DNA of 64,000 nucleotides. Origin: CAXXHQ01 sp963665265 (GTDB taxonomy: Bacteria; Planctomycetota; Planctomycetia; Pirellulales; Thermoguttaceae). Location: contig OY762224.2 of NCBI GenBank assembly GCA_963665265.2, forward strand, positions 2,170,001 through 2,234,000. The letters are read 5' to 3'. Of this stretch, positions 42,229 to 49,796 are shown piece by piece. How positions within the stretch are numbered: position 1 is the stretch's first letter; each line of letters opens with the position of its first letter. A model generated the notes under the pieces. It had not been told where the DNA came from and made no database searches. It was given only the letters and a program-made list of their open reading frames with translations. The translations under genes and the position numbers were made by a program.

Positions 42229-42459
42229 CTAGGTTTTTTCCGAAGTTTTTAGAAGTTTTTGCTCTTGGATCGCCGCGTCGCCCACGACGATTAAGGAGTT
42301 ACGAATAATGGCGAGATCGGACGCCTTAAAATTCTGGTCGCAGTGCAACCCGAAGAACTGAAAATAAACGCTTCGCTTCGTCACCGTGGCCCGAACGTAG
42401 GCGTCGCCGGTGAGTTCTTGCTTGATGACGGTCTTACCGTTTTGTTGGCTTTTTTCCAT
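42229..42459 (-). CDS. small phage protein, 76 aa, unknown
   Basis: An OB-like short beta protein (DAYVRATVTKRSVYFQFFGL, ASDLAIIRNSLIVVGD). It starts 26 bp inside the recombinase gene, so it is co-translated with it, and ends just before the dyad. It could be a recombination directionality factor by position, but lacks the expected basic HTH. Confidence 0.6.
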   Translation of the reverse strand: MEKSQQNGKTVIKQELTGDAYVRATVTKRSVYFQFFGLHCDQNFKASDLAIIRNSLIVVGDAAIQEQKLLKTSEKT

Positions 42460-43384
42460 AATTCACCTTTTTATAGACGCGGACGGCGTCCCAGTCGTTT
42501 CCCCGCGTCGTGCGGAAACCTTTGCTATTGAGCCACTGGGCGAGGGCGGTGCATTGCTCGCCGCCTTCATACCGCGTTTTAAGCTCGACGACAACCTCCG
42601 GCGGCAGCGATTTCCCGCGTGGACCAAGCGGAACCCGCTCTTCAAATACGCGCAGAAGAACGCAAACGCTTGCGACCGTCCAAGGCCGCTGGGCTTGCGT
42701 CGCGAATCCCTTCTCATTTAGCGCGTCAGCAATTTGCTGAGGATTGTTCCCCTCAGCCCGCATTTTCATGACGCACGGTTTCAGCAAATCCCTGAACTTC
42801 TTAGTATTTTCTCGGCGAGCGGCGGCAGACGCACGCGGCCCTATGGATGCGGTGTCGGGGAGGCCGGTTTCGCGACGACGCTCCCAGTAACCCGGTCGGG
42901 CCGCGCCGAGTTTCACTCCGGCCGCCTTGGCGGCCCTGAGGCCGGCGGCAGTACGGGTGCCGTCTCTCTTTGCCTCATCCTCGGCGACAGAAACCATAAT
43001 GTGGAGCGTCAGGGGGGTAGCGCTAGGCATGTCGCAGCAAATAAATTCGACTTTTGATTCCATTAAGGCTGACAGAAAAGCGACGTTACGTGCAAGTCGT
43101 TCAAGTTTAGCGACTATTAGGATTGCCCCGGATAATTTAACGTGATTAAGTGCCTCTTTTAACTTCGGACGCTTGCTTTTTCTCCCTGATTCGGCTTCAA
43201 TGTATTCCGCAATGAGCATGCCGTCGTTGGCGGCAATGTATTGTTGCACTTCGAGCTTTTGCGAATCCAAGCCCCAATGCTCCTCGTCTGCACCGGCTTG
43301 GCTTTGCAGCCCGAACTTTTCCGCTTGCCTACGTGAGACTTGCTTCTTGGTTGACTCCCGATAGTACGCAACATATTTCGTCAT
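42434..43384 (-). CDS. serine recombinase (resolvase/invertase family with recombinase domain)
   Basis: 316 residues. Catalytic domain: YYRESTKKQ with Ser11, and AKLERLARN (93-101) carrying the Arg pair, followed by EDEAKRDGTRTAAGLRAAK linking helix. The C-terminal part has a recombinase-type DNA-binding region (NNPQQIADALNEKGF and CTALAQWLNSKGF), two related HTH-like motifs. An extra 20-residue segment (about 24-43) lies in the catalytic domain. It is likely the prophage integrase. AAAGGAG lies 6 nt before the ATG. Confidence 0.85.
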   Translation of the reverse strand: MTKYVAYYRESTKKQVSRRQAEKFGLQSQAGADEEHWGLDSQKLEVQQYIAANDGMLIAEYIEAESGRKSKRPKLKEALNHVKLSGAILIVAKLERLARNVAFLSALMESKVEFICCDMPSATPLTLHIMVSVAEDEAKRDGTRTAAGLRAAKAAGVKLGAARPGYWERRRETGLPDTASIGPRASAAARRENTKKFRDLLKPCVMKMRAEGNNPQQIADALNEKGFATQAQRPWTVASVCVLLRVFEERVPLGPRGKSLPPEVVVELKTRYEGGEQCTALAQWLNSKGFRTTRGNDWDAVRVYKKVNYGKKPTKR

Positions 43385-43442
43385 CGTTTGCTCCTTTCTA
43401 TTTACCTTAATTCACAACAAACGTATTGTCAAAGTGTAAATT

Positions 43443-43718
43443 ATGGAAATCGAGAAAATAATCCGAACTGCGAAGGGTGTTAGGATCATGGGCGAAGACG
43501 GGGCGATTGATTTCGACCTGACGTTTGAGACGCCGCTGAAAAACGCCCGGGATGCCGACAACTCGCAGCTAAACCTTGCGGCCTCAGCGATCTATAAAGG
43601 GGGCCGGGGCGAAAACCTGGACGATATAAGAGCGTCTCTTGCGACGATCTTCGATGACCAGTTCGCCGAGGAGGCCGACGTAACCGTCTGGTTCCCGCTG
43701 CGAAACCTTTCACAGTGA
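43443..43718 (+). CDS. small protein divergent from recombinase, 91 aa
   Basis: A beta-hairpin start (EIEKIIRTAKGVRIMGEDG, then IDFDLTFETPL) and a helical end (ENLDDIRASLATIFDDQF). It is divergently transcribed from the recombinase, with 58 bp between starts and no clear ribosome-binding site. By position it could be a regulator of integration, but no HTH is visible. The first copy of the hairpin element begins within its last codons. Confidence 0.6.
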   Translation: MEIEKIIRTAKGVRIMGEDGAIDFDLTFETPLKNARDADNSQLNLAASAIYKGGRGENLDDIRASLATIFDDQFAEEADVTVWFPLRNLSQ

Positions 43719-43729
43719 CGCAAGGGGAA
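43692..43729. repeat. hairpin element copy 1
   Basis: Arms TTCCCGCTGCG and CGCAAGGGGAA (9 of 11 complementary), spacer 16. It overlaps the end of the 43443 gene. Two more copies follow at 44235 and 44683. Confidence 0.5.
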
Positions 43730-43858
43730 GTGCCGCTATCGCACGGTCACGGCACGCAGATTACATCAGCTTCGGCTGCCATAAACAGCAGTTCTGACGT
43801 AACTGCTTAGTAGAAATACGTTTACTGGAAATCGCCAGTTTACGCTGTAGCTGGACGG

Positions 43859-43982
43859 GGATACTAAAGATACCGATTCGAGTATCCTCTCCTATTTACC
43901 CGTGATGAGAAATTAATTTATAAATAATAAAAAATATAGCGCAGAATAGGGGAGGATACTCGAATCGGTATCTTTAGTATCC
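43859..43982. repeat. 38-bp inverted repeat around an AT-rich core
   Basis: Arms at 43859-43896 and 43945-43982 match at 37 of 38 positions. Each contains three GATAC/GTATC boxes, and the 48-bp spacer is very AT-rich (AAATTAATTTATAAATAAT). Boxes plus AT-rich core resemble a replication origin or a recombination site next to the recombinase. As RNA it would form a very strong hairpin. There is no gene here. Confidence 0.75.
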
Positions 43983-44234
43983 TGCGCGGCCTCCAAACAA
44001 TGCTTGGTCGGAAGCCCGGCCGGCGTCTCGCGTCCCTCTGACGCGGCAAGATCGCCATTTCTTTTGACGCGGCGGGAATATCGTCTATGGCATGCTCGTA
44101 AGTCCATACTGCCGTGGCTGTTAGGATTATGACGGCTTTGGCAGTTATAACGAAAATAACCCTCCTCCCCGCCGTTCCTCAATTGGTCATCTTCCGCAAC
44201 TCTTTTTATAGCAAGTATTTACGCATTCTCTAAC

Positions 44235-44282
44235 TTCCCCTTGCGGTAAAGTGAACGCCCGTTGACTTTGACGCAAGGGAAA
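44235..44282. repeat. hairpin element copy 2
   Basis: Arms TTCCCCTTGCG and CGCAAGGGAAA (10 of 11), with inner AAAGT/ACTTT extending the stem. The spacer is 26 nt. No ORF follows closely. Confidence 0.55.
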
Positions 44283-44371
44283 ACGTCGAAAGAGACCTAA
44301 CTCTTTTCACTGTCTAATCTTCCGCCATATTTCTGCATTTCCTTCGCCGTTGGTCCGATTACGCGGCCTAG

Positions 44372-44424
44372 GTGTAGTCATAATGACTGCGCTATCTGTA
44401 ACGCCAAAGTGTAGTCAATATGAC
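44372..44424. promoter_or_regulatory. tandem palindromic operator-like sites
   Basis: GTGTAGTCATAATGAC (44372-44387) and GTGTAGTCAATATGAC (44409-44424) are direct repeats 37 bp apart. Each holds a palindrome (AGTCAT-A-ATGACT; GTCA-ATA-TGAC). The spacing, about 3.5 helical turns, suits cooperative binding of a small repressor. Confidence 0.5.
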
Positions 44425-44682
44425 AACACTACATAAAGCGCCCATCGGTTCCATTATTGACAGCTAATTCGCTGCGCCGCTTGCGGGCACTGGGCAATAA
44501 GGTCACAGGAATCAGGCATCAGGCTTCAAAAAGCAGGAATCAGAAGACCAAAACAGCAAAAAAGCGTAAATCAAGCAGCAGAAAAGCAAGCCGTTTACGC
44601 CAAGCCTTGAATATCATCGCATCCATAACCTGTTACAAGATAGGGTCTTACGGATACTTTAGGAAATCTTTTCGGATTTAGC

Positions 44683-44729
44683 TTGCCCTTGCGGCGAAGC
44701 GCGTCAATAATTGAGTAACGCAAGGGGAA
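44683..44729. repeat. hairpin element copy 3, overlapping a ribosome-binding site
   Basis: Arms TTGCCCTTGCG and CGCAAGGGGAA (10 of 11), spacer 25. The right arm is the AAGGGG site of the 44735 gene, so the fold would hide it. Confidence 0.6.
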
Positions 44730-44734
44730 ATAGA

Positions 44735-44878
44735 ATGAGCATCACAACGCCTATAACAACGCATATAACAAACAATAGCGATGAGTTAGAAGTTATGTTT
44801 GCCTTAGCGAATGGAGAAACAATCTACCTGAACGGAATTAAGATTGAAACGTTAGAACAATTTCAATGTGCGAGATAA
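44735..44878 (+). CDS. small protein, 47 aa, unknown (first gene of the plus operon)
   Basis: Thr-rich start (MSITTPITTHITNNSDELE), then LANGETIYLNGIKIETLEQF, a beta-hairpin-like pattern. AAGGGG lies 7 nt before the ATG inside hairpin element copy 3, so its translation may be controlled by that fold. Found by translating the gap. Confidence 0.65.
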   Translation: MSITTPITTHITNNSDELEVMFALANGETIYLNGIKIETLEQFQCAR

Positions 44879-44889
44879 GCCGTAAGAAA

Positions 44890-44915
44890 GCGGGTTCAGA
44901 ACGTCCTAAACCCGC
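44890..44915 (+). other. hairpin after the first small gene
   Basis: GCGGGTT/AACCCGC, 7-bp stem, 12-nt loop, 12 nt after the stop of the 47-residue gene. No immediate T-tract; TCATTTTCTC lies 15 nt on. Probably an attenuator or an mRNA stability element. Confidence 0.45.
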
Positions 44916-44959
44916 GCAACGCTAATCATTTTCTCATGGGTCTTTCCAAGGGTCTTTCA

Positions 44960-45082
44960 ATGAATAAATCGCTAAAGGGCTATATTCTGGCCGTTTCCGT
45001 CGAAAAATGGGTCAAGGGCGACAAAGCGGCGTTAGTAATTCGTAAAGGAAACGTTACGCGCATTATAAAGGCAAAACAATGA
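44960..45082 (+). CDS. small protein, 40 aa, unknown
   Basis: MNKSLKGYILAVSVEKW, then LVIRKGNVTRIIKAKQ: a short basic beta protein. CAAGGG lies 8 nt upstream. Upstream in-frame ATG makes a repeat of GGGTCTTTC part of the coding region and is less likely. The stop overlaps the next start (ATGA). Found by translating the gap. Confidence 0.65.
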   Translation: MNKSLKGYILAVSVEKWVKGDKAALVIRKGNVTRIIKAKQ

Positions 45083-45279
45083 ATCCCGACTGCATGACCT
45101 TGGACGAACTAACCGCAATCGTTGAGGATACGCGAATTCACCCGTACTTGCGCGATTACGCAAGCCATAAAGCTAGCGCAATGTCGGCGCGATTGGCGGG
45201 GCGGATTGCCAGCGCCCTCGTTTACGAAGGCGTTTGCGAAGGAATCTATCGAAAACTGCCCAATGATCTGAAATGGTGA
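45079..45279 (+). CDS. small helical protein, 66 aa, unknown
   Basis: Helical throughout (MTLDELTAIVEDTRIHPYL, ASAMSARLAGRIASALVYEG). ATGA-coupled to the preceding gene. No recognised family. Confidence 0.65.
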   Translation: MNPDCMTLDELTAIVEDTRIHPYLRDYASHKASAMSARLAGRIASALVYEGVCEGIYRKLPNDLKW

Positions 45280-45283
45280 AACG

Positions 45284-45661
45284 ATGGAAACCTACTTAGA
45301 TAGTCAAGTGCGCGTTGTGTCGCTAAACCTCCTAGAGGCGACGTGCAAGCATATTAGCGGCATGTGCCATACGTTTCAGGTCGTCAAGGTTTCCGGCGCC
45401 CGTTGCTACGTCGAGTATAGCAACCCGAACGAATACGGCACGCCCCGCCCCGTGCAAGCGGTTTTTCCGCGTTGGCGATGCGGCGACATGGACTATATCG
45501 CGCTGGATTATCTGAAAATCGTTCATGACGATTCAGGCGAAGGCTGGCAAAACTTTGAACAATTGCGCCATTGCAAATTGTATCGGGATAAGACCGGCCA
45601 ATGGAAAGAAACACGGTCGGCGGGGAATACGACAAATACGCTACCGGAAGGGCAACCATGA
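45284..45661 (+). CDS. small phage protein, 125 aa, unknown
   Basis: Beta-rich start (SQVRVVSLNLLEATC, FQVVKVSGARCYVEYS) with several Cys, and a disordered Thr/Asn tail. Stop and next start overlap as ATGA. No family recognised. Confidence 0.65.
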   Translation: METYLDSQVRVVSLNLLEATCKHISGMCHTFQVVKVSGARCYVEYSNPNEYGTPRPVQAVFPRWRCGDMDYIALDYLKIVHDDSGEGWQNFEQLRHCKLYRDKTGQWKETRSAGNTTNTLPEGQP

Positions 45662-46227
45662 AATTACGAATTGAAAACGTCATGTTAGACGTTCAAGTCG
45701 AGAGCGCGATTATCGATTTTGCGGACATACTCGACGCCGTTCGGATTCAACCCGACAACGACGCCGGCGCGCCCTGGGACGATACGGACTGTTGGCCTCA
45801 TGCGGTCGAAAACGTTTCGGACGAATACGAGGGCGACTATTTCACGCAAAGAGGACGCCGCAAGCGCATCCTCGTCAATCCTGATAATTACGGCTGGTTT
45901 GAATACCTTCGCGAACGGGGCGCAAGCAAGCAGGTTGCAAGGGAGTACGAAGCCCGCCAGATAAAGGCGGTCAAAGAGCAATTATTCGTTTGGCATAACC
46001 AAGGCTATGAGGTTTGGGGAATCCTTTGCGAATTCAAAGGCGCCCTTTCGGCTTGCTGGGGGTATATCGGCGACGTTGAACAGGAGGACAAAGAAGAAAT
46101 TGCCGACGAGGTCGCCCGTGAATTAGAGGGCGAAGGGTACACGATAATCAATCGCCCCGACCGCAAAAAAGCATATCGAGAAAATCGCATCCATAGCATG
46201 CGGAGGAGATTGCAGGAACAGAATTGA
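45658..46227 (+). CDS. phage protein, 189 aa, paralogue of 47266 gene
   Basis: The centre reads GWFEYLRERGASKQVAREYE, then ARQIKAVKEQ. The 47266 protein has GWFEDARKCGQSKQVAREYE, then ANQTQKAIDA, and both end with a YT-(I/V)-(I/M)-NR phrase (GYTIINR / GYTVMNR). They are therefore paralogues that split or duplicated within this operon. The start at MKLRIENV is fixed by ATGA coupling. No function is known. Confidence 0.68.
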   Translation: MKLRIENVMLDVQVESAIIDFADILDAVRIQPDNDAGAPWDDTDCWPHAVENVSDEYEGDYFTQRGRRKRILVNPDNYGWFEYLRERGASKQVAREYEARQIKAVKEQLFVWHNQGYEVWGILCEFKGALSACWGYIGDVEQEDKEEIADEVARELEGEGYTIINRPDRKKAYRENRIHSMRRRLQEQN

Positions 46228-46270
46228 AACAGCGCGAAATATCCAGATTTACACCAAGGAGAATGCAACT

Positions 46271-47212
46271 ATGGCGCATGAATTAGACTTTACGACGGGG
46301 CAAGCCGCCCTTATGTCAACGCAAAAGGCTTGGCACGGTTTCGGCACGATCATACAGACGGCCGCGACAAGCGCGGAGGCGATTAAATTGGCCCGCCTCG
46401 ATTGGAACGTCGAACAATGGCCGCTCTTTGCGGAAAACGGCGATTATTGCGTTAAATCGGACGCGATTGCGAACGTTCGCACCGATTGCCGGAAAGTTTT
46501 GGGCGTCGTCTCTTCCCGCTATGAAGTTTTTCAGAATGCGCAGGCGTTCGACTTCATGGACAGTATTGTCAATGATAAGTTAGCCATGTACGAAACGGCG
46601 GGCGCTCTTTTCGAGGGGCGCAAGGTTTGGGTATTAGCGGCGATTCCGAAAGAATTGCGGGTTTTTGACGACGTAAGCAAGCCGTATGTTCTGCTAACAA
46701 ACAGCCATGACGGAAGCCAAGCCTTGCGGATGATTCCTACGTCTATTCGCGTAGTCTGTAACAATACGCTAAACCTCGCCTTGCGCGAGGGGTCGCAAGG
46801 TCTGACGATCCGCCATACGGGAAGCCTACAGGAACGAGTACGGCAAGCGCAAAGGGCGTTCGGCCTCATAACCGAACGGTTCGACCGCTACCAAACGGAG
46901 TTAAGCGCGCTTGTCGGCAAGGCCCTTTCCGTCGCCGAAGCCGATTCCTATTTCGCGTCGTTCTTCGATGAGGATGCGCCGACCACTAAGAGTAACTTGG
47001 CGCGTATCAAAATCAATTTCGACAATGAGCGAAACACGTTGCGGGGCATTCGTCATACGGCATGGGCGGCCTACAATGCCGTTTCGGAATTCGCGGACCA
47101 CCAAAAGCGCGTACGGGGCGGAACGGACTCCCGCTTGAATAGCAACTGGTTCGGAACCTCAAACGATCTAAAGCAAAAAGCGTTCGACGCCGCTTTGGCC
47201 TTAGTCTCTTAA
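46271..47212 (+). CDS. phage/plasmid-like protein, TIGR03299/DUF932 type
   Basis: 313 residues. The order MAHELDFTTGQAALMSTQKA, then WHGFGT, a VVSSRYEVFQNAQAFDF centre and a C-terminal TAWAAYNAVSEFADHQKRVRG is characteristic of this family, which is common in phages, plasmids and mobile elements. The molecular role is not established. AAGGAG lies before the ATG. It is the only family I recognise with confidence in this plus-strand block. Confidence 0.85.
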   Translation: MAHELDFTTGQAALMSTQKAWHGFGTIIQTAATSAEAIKLARLDWNVEQWPLFAENGDYCVKSDAIANVRTDCRKVLGVVSSRYEVFQNAQAFDFMDSIVNDKLAMYETAGALFEGRKVWVLAAIPKELRVFDDVSKPYVLLTNSHDGSQALRMIPTSIRVVCNNTLNLALREGSQGLTIRHTGSLQERVRQAQRAFGLITERFDRYQTELSALVGKALSVAEADSYFASFFDEDAPTTKSNLARIKINFDNERNTLRGIRHTAWAAYNAVSEFADHQKRVRGGTDSRLNSNWFGTSNDLKQKAFDAALALVS

Positions 47213-47265
47213 AAACGGGCGGAAAATTCAACCATTCAGCTTTTCAACAGGGAAAATATGCGCCT

Positions 47266-47718
47266 ATGACTATCAATTTTCAAGACATACTAAAGGCCCT
47301 TATGGTCGAAACGGCCCCGGAATTGGTCGAACATACGACCGAACGGGCGAAGTCGCGCCTACAGCGCGGCTTTGTGGGGCGGGAGTTTAGAGGGCGACGG
47401 GACGAAACCGGCTTCGCGGTTCGCCTCGTTCCGCAAGGATGGTTTGAAGACGCGAGAAAATGCGGACAGTCCAAGCAAGTCGCGCGGGAATACGAGGCGA
47501 ACCAAACCCAAAAAGCGATCGACGCAATAAAAAACTTTTACGCTAGCGAATCGGGCGAGAGCGCCCGGCAACTCGCCAAACTCTCGCGGTATCTGCAAGA
47601 CGCCGCTTTGCGCATCGTCGCACAACTGGAAAAGCAGGGCTATACGGTAATGAATCGGCGGGGCGTCAGTGCGTTTAATTGGAATGAGGAAGACGTTTTG
47701 CGGCATGACGGGGAGTAA
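47266..47718 (+). CDS. phage protein, 150 aa, paralogue of 45658 gene
   Basis: Shares the GWFE-x(6)-G-x-SKQVAREYE core with the 189-residue protein on the other side of the DUF932-type gene. The N-terminus (FQDILKALMVETAPELVEH) and an Arg/Gly segment differ. Its stop TAA lies in the first of the repeated ribosome-binding cassettes. Confidence 0.66.
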   Translation: MTINFQDILKALMVETAPELVEHTTERAKSRLQRGFVGREFRGRRDETGFAVRLVPQGWFEDARKCGQSKQVAREYEANQTQKAIDAIKNFYASESGESARQLAKLSRYLQDAALRIVAQLEKQGYTVMNRRGVSAFNWNEEDVLRHDGE

Positions 47719-47725
47719 AACCGCC

Positions 47726-48046
47726 ATGAAAATCAAAGTCGATATTGAGCGGATCGCGCAAGGGATTTACGGGCTTTTCACGGATGAAGACATGGGGCCG
47801 CTGGCGTTCGGCATGTTGCCCGCCGACAAAATGAATGCATTAGAGCAAATGCTGGGCGAGAAGTTTGACAAGATTGTCGCCGAACAAATTGGAGCGTCAC
47901 CCGACGAAGCGACGGAAATAGTCAAGGGTTTCGGCGTCACTTTGAACATCGATAAAGTTCGTCGTGAATTCGTCAACGACATTGTTCGCAAAGTCGCAAC
48001 GCGACTTTACGGCATTGCCAAGGAGCGGGGCGTTTTGGTCGTCTAA
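47726..48046 (+). CDS. small phage protein, 106 aa, unknown
   Basis: Begins MKIKVDIERIAQGIYGLF, with a helical centre (MNALEQMLGEKFDKIVAEQI). GGGGAGTAAAACCGCC precedes the ATG, the cassette shared with three later genes, which decides the start. Confidence 0.66.
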   Translation: MKIKVDIERIAQGIYGLFTDEDMGPLAFGMLPADKMNALEQMLGEKFDKIVAEQIGASPDEATEIVKGFGVTLNIDKVRREFVNDIVRKVATRLYGIAKERGVLVV

Positions 48047-48059
48047 GGAAAGGGCAACT

Positions 48060-48428
48060 ATGAAACTAACCGACGCTAACGGCCGATTATGCGTTTGCTT
48101 GGAAACGTCCGATCCGAATTTTCCGCGAATGATTGAAAATCATTATGCGACGGAATATCAGACCTTTCGGCTGTTGGATATGTTTTTTGATTCGCGCGAC
48201 GTTTCGCAATTGGAAAAAATCGAGGTTCGGAAAGCGTTCCCCGGTTTCTATGACTTATCGACTAATCGCAATGCGATAACGATAAACTTGCCGAACGCCA
48301 AGCCGATCAAAACGACGTTTCGCGATATTCCGCGACCAAAAACGCGATGCGAAACCAACTATGACAATGGGCATTGGTGGAAAGCGACGGCGAAAGGGTG
48401 GAAGCGATGCGACAAACCGGGGAAATAA
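48060..48428 (+). CDS. small phage protein, 122 aa, unknown
   Basis: Begins MKLTDANGRLCVCLET. Alternating strands and helices, with a basic C-terminus (HWWKATAKGWKRCDKPGK). GGAAAGGG then CAACT precedes the ATG, the same start context as the neighbours. No family recognised. Confidence 0.66.
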   Translation: MKLTDANGRLCVCLETSDPNFPRMIENHYATEYQTFRLLDMFFDSRDVSQLEKIEVRKAFPGFYDLSTNRNAITINLPNAKPIKTTFRDIPRPKTRCETNYDNGHWWKATAKGWKRCDKPGK

Positions 48429-48457
48429 ACCGCTATGAATGCGACGTACTCGCAACC

Positions 48458-48685
48458 ATGAAAAAAGACATTTGGACGTTTACGTCCGACTCTTGCGGTT
48501 ACATGCTTTTCTGCAATGGGCAACCAATGGGCGGAGCTAGGACGCTTGGAACGCCGACGCATACGTCGGACGGACGCCGCAGACATTGGCGGCATGTTCG
48601 GGCTGATCGACGCATGCACTACGAGGAGGCAAAACGCGAATGCGAAAGACTAAACGCAACTAACCGAAGGGAAAAACCGCTATGA
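48458..48685 (+). CDS. small phage protein, 75 aa, unknown
   Basis: MKKDIWTFTSDSCGYMLF, then HTSDGRRRHWRHVRADRRMH and a Glu/Arg helix. The shared cassette upstream places an ATG at 48435 in another frame: it encodes an 8-codon ORF whose stop overlaps this start (ATGA). The 8-codon ORF may act as a coupling leader. The C-terminal codons of this gene include the next cassette. Confidence 0.6.
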   Translation: MKKDIWTFTSDSCGYMLFCNGQPMGGARTLGTPTHTSDGRRRHWRHVRADRRMHYEEAKRECERLNATNRREKPL

Positions 48686-49143
48686 GAATCAACGAAGCGT
48701 CACGCGGATCATTCGCGTATTGGAGCGAGGCCGACGAAAAGGCTTGGAAGGAAAAAGCGCCCGGCAATCCTGTTTTGCCCCGCTTTGAATTGGCGGTCAG
48801 CATAAGGGCGAGTCCGAACGTGTACGCGGTTCACGACGATGGATTTTGCACATGGGACGCGATGATAGAGGCGGGCAAAAGTTACATGGTCGGCGGTTCG
48901 TGGGCTACAGAGGCGTTTATCGATGCCTGCGGACACACGCCCGACCCGTGGTTGCAAGGTCTTTTCGACTGGGCAATGCAAAACCCGTTCTACAAGCTGG
49001 TTTTCAGCACGCCCTGCGAAGATTGGGAAGTATATAAACGCCGTGAGTTTGTTAGCTTTGATCTACCGACCCACGGCCGGGGCGGCGAAAAAAATTACGT
49101 CGCAAAGAGCCGGGATTATTTTGTCCAAGTCAACGAGGATTAA
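48682..49143 (+). CDS. phage protein, 153 aa, unknown
   Basis: Trp-rich (AYWSEADEKAWKEKAPG, SWATEAFIDACG, WLQGLFDWAMQNPF). ATGA coupling; start context AACCGCTATGA. No family recognised. Confidence 0.67.
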   Translation: MRINEASRGSFAYWSEADEKAWKEKAPGNPVLPRFELAVSIRASPNVYAVHDDGFCTWDAMIEAGKSYMVGGSWATEAFIDACGHTPDPWLQGLFDWAMQNPFYKLVFSTPCEDWEVYKRREFVSFDLPTHGRGGEKNYVAKSRDYFVQVNED

Positions 49144-49145
49144 CC

Positions 49146-49334
49146 ATGAAAACCTGTAAGACTTTTGATTCGGCGGCGGAAGCGGCGGCTTTTATGATGG
49201 GCTATCGCCTTGCGAAGGCGAATTGTCGGATCGATCCGGAGGAACCGCAAACTATTTTGATTGACGCCAAGGGAAAAGCTTCTGACGACTACTATGAAGC
49301 TATTTTGCAATGGCGTGAAGAGGTGAGGACATGA
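49146..49334 (+). CDS. small phage protein, 62 aa, unknown
   Basis: FDSAAEAAAFMMGYRLAKA then ILIDAKGKASDDYYEAILQW, a compact helix-strand-helix protein. It starts 2 nt after the preceding stop and overlaps the next start. Confidence 0.63.
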   Translation: MKTCKTFDSAAEAAAFMMGYRLAKANCRIDPEEPQTILIDAKGKASDDYYEAILQWREEVRT

Positions 49335-49789
49335 AAGGCTGGACCAAAGAGGGCAACTCTTTCTTTCAAGAGGGGCCGCGAAACAAAGAAACGCCGCAAA
49401 TTGCTCTACGCGAGGAACGCGGGCGGATCATCGCGCATGGAATCGACACGCGCGAACGGATCACCGTTTCCAAAGAAAAGAGCGTCGAACAAATCGAACG
49501 GGATATTGAACGCCGCTTAGTTCCGAAATATCTTGCGGCACATGAAAAAGTCGTCGCCAAACGGAACGCAGTGATTTTAGCGGAACATAAGCGGCGGGAG
49601 CAAGTCGCCGAATTGGCGGAACTACTTGGCCCGGTGGGGCGAATTAGCCCTATGTATCCGGACAACATACGCATTTACGCGAAAGGATTTTACGGCGACC
49701 TTCGCGTAGATTGCGGACAAGTGCGTCTTGAATTATCCGCGCCTTTTGACGTTATCAAGAAACTTTCGATCGCTCTAATCGGGGAATAA
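49331..49789 (+). CDS. phage protein, 152 aa, unknown
   Basis: A central charged helix (EQIERDIERRLVPKYLAAHE, ILAEHKRREQVAELAELLG) flanked by beta segments. Followed by GGGGAATAAAACCGCTATGA, the cassette at the next gene. No family recognised. Confidence 0.66.
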   Translation: MKGWTKEGNSFFQEGPRNKETPQIALREERGRIIAHGIDTRERITVSKEKSVEQIERDIERRLVPKYLAAHEKVVAKRNAVILAEHKRREQVAELAELLGPVGRISPMYPDNIRIYAKGFYGDLRVDCGQVRLELSAPFDVIKKLSIALIGE

Positions 49790-49796
49790 AACCGCT

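Larger units (their letters stand above)
43983..44734. other. non-coding control region
   Basis: About 750 bp without a convincing gene between the 38-bp inverted repeat and the first plus-strand small gene. It contains two hairpin element copies, two tandem palindromes (44372-44424) and a GGATACT box near 44652. Open frames here are basic and low in complexity. Confidence 0.5.

Noticed and set aside
44457..44681. 74-codon basic plus-strand frame
   Set aside because: Low-complexity Lys/Ser/Arg composition from short direct repeats (CAGGAATCA-type), no ribosome-binding site.
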